Shown one piece after another: positions 60,753-64,000 of a stretch of DNA of 64,000 bases. Position numbers and translations under genes: made by a program. Numbering within the stretch: the first letter of the stretch is position 1; the number at the start of each line of letters is the position of its first letter. Under the pieces are notes generated by a model. It was given only the letters and a program-made list of their open reading frames with translations. It ran no database searches and was not told the origin of the DNA. Source of the stretch: Crambe crambe (taxonomy: Eukaryota > Porifera > Demospongiae > Poecilosclerida > Crambeidae); the NCBI GenBank assembly GCA_963924555.1, contig OZ004584.1, positions 3,347,001 through 3,411,000 of the forward strand, read 5' to 3'.

Positions 60753-61799
60753 CTTGTGCACTTCTTGTAGGCATGCTATGTGGTTTCCTAAATACACACA
60801 TAATACCCACCCAAATGATTAAGTTGAAACATATCTCTGCAGCGAAGATTATGTGTATATACACATATTATTAATACTGCTGCACGCATGCATGACAATA
60901 TTAGAGTTCAATACAATAAACAGTACACATTCTACATGTACATACATAAATAGGTACTGCGAGGGATTTCACTCAACTTCCATGTACATAGTTACTGAAA
61001 CTACTCAACATTTTTACATTCGTTTCACTGCAAACATGCTGCAGATGTAAACTTGAACTGCCGTTTCATCAGTTTAGCTTTAAACATTATAGTTCAATAT
61101 ATAGCTATATACACTTACCATGTTGTCACAGTACACATTGAACGAACTACCAATGTATTATAATACACTACACATTTAAACCATACTAATGTACACATAG
61201 CCACTAATAACATGTACACTACACAATTAACTTAGCTATGTGTACCTTCAATGCTTTTCCCAGAGAGAGCTTTTCTTTTGAGAGTGGCCACTAGTTCATC
61301 TTTTCCCATCTCCACAGGAAAGACAGGGTAGGCTATACTGGAGTCATGCTGAGGCTATTGAAATATATAAGTCAGAACTACTATAACAAGCCATTAAAGC
61401 TGCTGACAGCTACCAAACAACAATTATACAGGGGGAGGCTCCACAGGGGGCAAGGGGGCAATTCTCCATCAAACTTGGAGGAAGAAGAACCCCCTCTCCC
61501 CCACCCCCCTCCCTCAATTTCAAGTCTTGGTACAACTTTACATCAGTGGGTCCAATAATTATTAGGGTTTTATTCTGGCTTACTGAACATCTGTCCTCCA
61601 CAATGAAAGAAAGCATCTTATTTTGCTTGTCAGCCACAGAGTGTGCCAGAGTCTGTACACTATATACATAAGTACATACATCATATTGTAATTACAAATA
61701 AAAGGCAGATCAGATTGATACCTACCCCTTTTTAATCTCTCTTTCTGCAGCCAGTCTATCTCCATCAACTAACGGCACTTGACTCAGTAGACATTTATC
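60753..61799 (-). CDS. Four exons of a ubiquitin-like-fold protein, probably the upstream part of USP40
   Basis: Minus-strand exons 61726-61799, 61584-61659, 61246-61354 and 60753-60787 join in phase with good acceptors (TTTCAG, TATAG, ATAG, TTTAG) and donors. They encode 98 residues, including LLSQVPLVDGDRL, SSIAYPVFPVEMGKDELV and LKRKALSGKSIEG. Both the LxDGDRL turn and the following strand pattern resemble the repeated ubiquitin-like folds of USP40. Strand and order fit an upstream continuation of the gene ending at 14561. The last exon ends in phase 0 while the exon at 25415 needs a one-base carry-over, so at least one more exon would have to lie between. A separate gene remains possible. 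Confidence 0.55.
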
Positions 61800-61906
61800 C
61801 TGAAAGAGTAATAATATAAGTCAGTACATACATAACAGTAAGTAGCTATACAGAAATATATTTGATAGTAGTATTATTACAAGTGAGCGCAAAAAATATT
61901 AATTAT

Positions 61907-61998
61907 AAAGTTAAGTAGGGATAGCCTAAAATCTAACTGGGCTGTATAATGTACTGCAGCCTCGTATGAAAACAATCTGGAGATCCCTACTTAACTTT
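61907..61998. mobile_element. 92-bp MITE with perfect 16-bp termini
   Basis: AAAGTTAAGTAGGGAT at the left and ATCCCTACTTAACTTT at the right. It shares the TAGGGAT terminus with the elements at 32465, 47491 and 48520. Confidence 0.8.
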
Positions 61999-62640
61999 TT
62001 ATTTAGAAGAGATTTTTTTGTTTCTATCCTTTTTTTAGTGCTTGAAGTTGAAAGTAAGTTTGTGTAAGTAAAGAATTGAGGGTGGCAGTATTGATCGTCA
62101 CTTGAACTGAGAGTATGCACTGATTATTAATAGTTGACATGAGGCTACAGTACAGTACTATAGTCTATACAAAGCCAGCTCTACATAAACCTAGGCACAT
62201 ACGCAGTCTCTGGAAGAATTTATTTAAGTTTTGTCTATTATTTAATATAAAACTTTACAGCAACAGCAATGTAACTGACGTGCATGGCATGGTGAAGTGA
62301 GCTGACTACACTACAGCCAAGTACTGGCTATAATACTATTATAGGATGAGCATCTGTACTGCAATGCAGCAAGGAGTGTCAGGAAGATCGCTAAACTTAA
62401 GAGCTACTGAGCTGATTAGGCTACATGCACTTATGTGGCCTCGCCCATACACTCCGCCCCCTACCAACGTGCACTTCCAAATGGCATAGAAAGATTAGCC
62501 GAGTGCCATTGATATCACTGATTTATGAAGTAGCGCTTTAGTCAAAACTAATAGCAAAAGATCAGCCTCTAGGTGCCGTTCTAACAGATGGCCAGAATTT
62601 TGATAACTACAGCCAGTAAGTCGAGGTGTTGATCTTATAT

Positions 62641-62803
62641 TTATTAGTATAGGTGATTACATGCTTTTGAGTGTAATTTGGGTATAATTGCATGAGGAAC
62701 TGGCTAGGTAATTGCACGAGGCGAAGCCGAGTGCAATTTTAGACAGTTCCAAATGCAATTATACCCAAATTGCATGAAAAAGCATGTGATTGCCTATTAA
62801 TCA
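62641..62803. mobile_element. Fold-back element of about 160 bp
   Basis: Arms contain ATTTGGGTATAATTGCAT and CACATGCTTTT in inverted order around a loop with GAGGCGAAGCCGAGTG. The terminal bases align as TTATTAGTATAGG against TGATTAATAGG. Confidence 0.7.
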
Positions 62804-63245
62804 TATGGCAAATTACTTGTATCAGCCAGGCAGCTGCATGTTTGTGTGAACCTGTAGTGCTTGCTACAAAACACTCACTTCAGCCTAGCGGTGGCCTACT
62901 AGGCTGACAATCCACTTAGATAAGCCTAGCGCCTACAATTTACCCTGAAAAAATATTGTAGAAATCAATCAAACTTGCCTACAATCTTCAGAAATGTTGT
63001 TACTAGGTTAGTCTGCACATGCGCAGTCGGTAGGAGTGAAATTATGAAGTACAAGTGAAATTAAGGATTAATTTCACTCGAACTAATGAGGGTAAATGTA
63101 CTAGTAAATATTAACCATATGATTATCCTTATTATTATTATTATTATTATTATTATCTATATAATTGGCGAGCGAGCGAAGCCCCACACTAATTGGTCAA
63201 AATGGAAAATTGCGATATTTATATGTTACACGTACATCACTCAAA

Positions 63246-63271
63246 ATGCGCATGCGCTTACGCATGCGCAT
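63246..63271. promoter_or_regulatory. Palindromic pair of NRF1-like sites
   Basis: TGCGCATGCGC at 63247-63257 is followed after three bases by the mirrored CGCATGCGCA. The first matches the animal NRF1 consensus. There is no gene start assigned nearby, so its role is open. Confidence 0.35.
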
Positions 63272-63924
63272 GAAATAGCTACTAAGCAACGTCATAATAA
63301 GCAATCATTTTCTTTAAGCTTGAAGTTGAAACACTATTGTAGCGAGTATTATAGAACCCAGAGAACCAGAAAACAAGCGAAGGAGGGCCCCAGAACACCC
63401 TCTAGAAACTGACCAGCAAAGAAGAGCGAGACCTCATGAAAGAAATGAAAGAGAAGGAGAACAGAGTCAAAGGAACAGAGAAAAACAAGACTAGCAAAGA
63501 AATGTGACAGATAGAGGGAATCTACAGAGTCAGCAGAAGATAATGCTGCAAGAGCAGAGCAAATGAGAGCTAGAAGGAGAGCAGAGTCAGAGCTGCCAGA
63601 TTAGAGCATATGAGGGCTCATTATTTGAGAGACTAGCTACTGAGTCTGAACAGGAGTGGTAGCCTGGGTTCAGAGAAGACACTCTAATGCTAACTGGGAA
63701 TGCACCAACCTGAATAGCTAGCTATTGAAAGTCACTGTTGGGGCTATATAATCATAAGTGAGGGAGGAGCACATTGAAATGACCACTGGCTGCTTGCTCG
63801 CCCAACTAATGCTATACGAGCATCTCTAGTAATGTGCTTGTCAGTGCGTACGTACGCACTACGTCACAATACGTCAAGGTAATGCCATCGCAGTTAAAAG
63901 TTGAGAAAGAAAAAAAACCTATTC

Positions 63925-63998
63925 CAGTTAGGGATCGAACCTGAGTCCGCGGGCTTCGCGAGCCAACACACTACTGCGCTACTGCAACGGCAGCGTTA
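63925..63998 (-). mobile_element. tRNA-like sequence with A and B boxes, probable SINE head
   Basis: On the minus strand TAGCGCAGTAGTG (A box, 63969-63981) and GGTTCGATCCC (B box, 63931-63941) have near-tRNA spacing. GGC-TCGCGAA-GCC can form an anticodon arm, but position 33 is not T and the T stem has a mismatch. A functional tRNA is therefore unlikely. A tRNA-derived SINE or tRNA pseudogene fits better. The element may extend left past 63900. Confidence 0.5.
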
Positions 63999-64000
63999 CT

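Larger units (their letters stand above)
61800..63924. other. Right-hand non-coding region
   Basis: Apart from the two fold-back elements, it holds a (TTA)n microsatellite at 63129-63156 and a GC palindrome at 63246-63271. A purine-rich stretch (AGAG/GAAC) lies at 63340-63620. No further USP40-like exon was recognised. Confidence 0.55.

Noticed and set aside
63925..63998. A functional tRNA gene
   Set aside because: The anticodon loop lacks T at position 33, the T stem has a mismatch and the A-B box distance is short.

Overview
This is a eukaryotic, AT-rich, intron-containing window with GT-AG splice sites. It is most likely from a sponge (demosponge). The basis is metazoan gene families (IGF2BP, USP40), a tandem family of invertebrate fibrinogen-like receptors, a multi-membrane-pass family of a type I associate with sponge genomes, and a very high density of small inverted-repeat elements. 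The species cannot be fixed from the sequence alone.

Layout. (1) 1-14.35 kb, plus strand: the 3' part of an IGF2BP/IMP-type RNA-binding protein gene. It keeps the end of one KH domain and a complete KH domain, followed by a 421-residue Gly/Ser/Asn-rich exon where vertebrate proteins carry KH3-KH4. (2) 14.56-25.4 kb, minus strand: thirteen phase-compatible exons of the C-terminal half of USP40, convergent (tail-to-tail) with IGF2BP. Four more exons of ubiquitin-like character at 60.75-61.8 kb, same strand, are probably the upstream part of the same gene. If so, everything between lies in one intron of about 35 kb. (3) 25.7-59.6 kb, minus strand: a birth-and-death cluster of two-exon genes for type II membrane proteins. 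Each has a cytoplasmic tail with three Thr-Tyr-x-x-Val/Leu motifs, one membrane segment, an N-glycosylated stalk and a fibrinogen-like Cys-rich ectodomain. Copies A (27 kb) and D (51 kb) look intact. Copy B (40 kb) has two compensating frameshifts. Copy C (45 kb) has one in-frame stop. Copy E (59 kb) is frameshifted. At least three further remnants exist. (4) Between the copies lie segmentally duplicated flanks, a broken multi-pass membrane protein gene (35-37 kb, plus) cut by a fold-back element, a ZMYM/KIAA1958-like (Crypton recombinase-derived) remnant, a Penelope-like GIY-YIG remnant with a hammerhead-like motif, and many fold-back elements. (5) 62-64 kb: mostly non-coding, with fold-back elements and a tRNA-like promoter (probable SINE head) at the right edge.

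How it fits together. IGF2BP (RNA binding) and USP40 (deubiquitinase) are conserved single-copy genes. The receptor cluster is lineage-specific, with tyrosine tails suggesting signalling or sorting and lectin-like heads suggesting recognition. Its repeated loss and duplication resembles immune or allorecognition receptor loci. That function is inference. Exon boundaries were placed by eye from splice sites, reading phase and remembered family sequence; no alignment or RNA data was available.
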